Assembly: GCA_015487755.1 (NCBI GenBank)
Contig: WFPG01000149.1
Location: 1-7,266, forward strand
Origin: Acidobacteriota bacterium
GTDB taxonomy: Bacteria > Acidobacteriota > Holophagae > Thermotomaculales > Thermotomaculaceae
Direction: 5' to 3'
Length of the DNA stretch: 7,266 nt
Position numbers and translations under genes: made by a program. Positions 6,763 to 7,266 of the stretch are shown here, piece after piece. The notes beneath the pieces were generated by a model. That model saw nothing but the letters and a program-made list of their open reading frames with translations, did no database searches and was not told where the DNA came from. Position 1 is the first letter of the stretch. Each line of letters opens with the position of its first letter.

Positions 6763-7228
6763 GGTCTCTCCTTTTATAATACTGTTCTTTCATATTTAAT
6801 ACTTTTCTCATAATATCCCTTTCCCTGTTTGCCATCTCTTCTAAAGTTATGCCTTTTGCAAGGTGCTTAAAATAATTGTGCGCTTCGTAGAATACTGGCC
6901 TTATTGCGCAGTCTATTGAGTGGGTGCAGTCTTCCCCTTCCTTAATATTCGGGCACAACTCAATCTCTGTTTTATTCGGTGAAAGCGCCGCCAACACATC
7001 GTAAAGTGTTATATTCTTCTTGTCTTCCGCAAGGTAATAGCCGCCTGTCTTTCCCCTTACGGTTGAAACAATGCCTGCTTTTCTTAACATAAAGAGTATT
7101 TTTCCCACATAACCTGTTTTCAATCCCTCAATTTTTGATATTTCAGAGGCAGTAAGGGTTTCTTTCCCGCTTTTAATAATGGTTAACAGTATCTTTAATC
7201 CGTGTGTTTGTAATAATGATAGTTTCAT
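6746..7228 (-). CDS. Rrf2 family transcriptional regulator (IscR-like), probable Fe-S sensor of the suf operon
   Basis: This 160-residue protein has the Rrf2 plan: a winged helix-turn-helix (about residues 8-65, wing RGKTGGYYLA), a linking segment (KNITLYDVLAAL), a cysteine loop (Cys92, Cys101, Cys107) and a C-terminal dimerisation helix. IscR and NsrR bind a [2Fe-2S] or [4Fe-4S] cluster with three cysteines at this place, and as first gene of the operon it most likely reports cluster supply and controls its own operon. Differences from E. coli IscR are Cx8C instead of Cx5C between the first two cysteines, Arg110 at the position of the fourth ligand His107, and Gly42 where IscR has Glu43, the residue involved in choosing DNA sites. 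A GGGAGG site lies 5 bases before the ATG. Whether it represses or activates cannot be read from the sequence. Confidence 0.92.
   Translation of the reverse strand: MKLSLLQTHGLKILLTIIKSGKETLTASEISKIEGLKTGYVGKILFMLRKAGIVSTVRGKTGGYYLAEDKKNITLYDVLAALSPNKTEIELCPNIKEGEDCTHSIDCAIRPVFYEAHNYFKHLAKGITLEEMANRERDIMRKVLNMKEQYYKRRDHEKVL
6768..6772 (-). promoter_or_regulatory. sufC Shine-Dalgarno site inside the regulator gene
   Basis: AAAAGGAGAG on the minus strand, core AGGAG at 6772-6768, is 5 bases from the sufC ATG (6762-6760). It is encoded within the last codons of the Rrf2 gene, whose stop lies 14 bases into sufC. Ribosomes finishing the regulator would therefore pass over and open this start. Confidence 0.6.
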
Positions 7229-7233
7229 ATCAA

Positions 7234-7239
7234 CCTCCC
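7234..7239 (-). promoter_or_regulatory. Shine-Dalgarno site of the Rrf2 regulator
   Basis: GGGAGG on the minus strand ends 5 bases before the ATG at 7228. It supports this start, and the first residues (MKLSLLQTHGLKILL) match the usual beginning of Rrf2 proteins. Confidence 0.6.
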
Positions 7240-7245
7240 GAACAT

Positions 7246-7258
7246 AATTATAATAATT
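7246..7258 (-). promoter_or_regulatory. Probable -10 region and AT-rich dyad of the suf operon
   Basis: On the minus strand AATTATTATAATT is a perfect 6-bp inverted repeat around one central base, and it contains TATAAT (7252-7247), a consensus -10 box. Transcription would begin near 7240, giving a very short leader that starts almost at the Shine-Dalgarno site. The -35 box would fall beyond the right edge. The dyad on the -10 box would suit an autoregulating repressor, but it does not match the published E. coli IscR type 1 site, and its AT-only content makes chance likely. Confidence 0.4.
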
Positions 7259-7266
7259 TTTACAAA

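Larger units (their letters stand above)
1898..7228 (-). other. SUF iron-sulfur cluster assembly operon (rrf2-sufC-sufB-sufD-sufS-sufU)
   Basis: Six genes on the minus strand are packed with overlaps of 17 bases (rrf2/sufC) and 4 bases (sufS/sufU), and gaps of 12 (sufC/sufB), 8 (sufB/sufD) and 1 base (sufD/sufS). Each has a Shine-Dalgarno site, several of them inside the preceding gene or overlapping its stop. This indicates one message started upstream of the regulator. The gene content (scaffold SufBCD, desulfurase SufS, sulfur acceptor SufU) is sufficient for cluster assembly. No sufA/hesB-type carrier, sufE or sufT gene is in the window. No convincing terminator follows sufU. Confidence 0.85.

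Noticed and set aside
1..7266. CRISPR array, tRNA/rRNA genes, insertion sequences, or phage or defence genes
   Set aside because: No regularly spaced repeats, tRNA-like folds, transposase motifs or terminal repeats were seen; base composition and codon use look even across the window, with no sign of recent transfer.

Overview
The window holds a compact, low-GC stretch of bacterial chromosome (roughly 35-40 % GC by eye). Its core is a complete SUF-type iron-sulfur cluster assembly operon on the minus strand. Arginine is written mostly as AGG/AGA, isoleucine ATA is common, and the proteins are rich in Lys and Glu. Together with purine-rich coding strands this suggests, but does not prove, a thermophilic or anaerobic lineage. 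Shine-Dalgarno sites of the AGGAGG type and sigma70-like boxes mark it as bacterial. The phylum cannot be fixed from the sequence alone.

Layout from left to right. Positions 1-46 (minus) are the first codons of a truncated, hydrophobic protein. Positions 47-179 are a divergent promoter region with two overlapping dyads. Positions 180-1397 (plus) encode a zinc M16-family peptidase. Positions 1394-1855 (minus) encode a small NlpC/P60 lipoprotein, convergent with the peptidase gene and overlapping its stop by 4 bases. Positions 1898-7228 (minus) are the operon, read from right to left: an Rrf2-family regulator, sufC, sufB, sufD, sufS, sufU. The right edge carries a -10-like box with an AT-rich dyad just ahead of the regulator.

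How the genes work together. SufS (cysteine desulfurase) takes sulfur from cysteine. SufU, with its zinc-site cysteines, accepts the persulfide by the ligand-swap mechanism known for the SufS-SufU pair; the His of SufS needed for this is present. The SufB-SufC-SufD complex, with SufC as the ATPase, is the scaffold where the cluster is built. The Rrf2 protein has three cysteines where IscR/NsrR hold a [2Fe-2S] or [4Fe-4S] cluster, so it probably senses cluster status and controls the operon. Genes are joined by overlaps or gaps of 1-12 bases, which fits one polycistronic message with coupled translation.

Most of this is well-understood housekeeping, and I do not see an undescribed multi-gene system. 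The points most worth a second look are two CxxC motifs in the M16 peptidase, extra cysteines flanking the zinc ligand of SufU, unusual cluster-ligand spacing in the Rrf2 regulator, and the start of the NlpC/P60 gene, which has no Shine-Dalgarno site and directly abuts a perfect hairpin.
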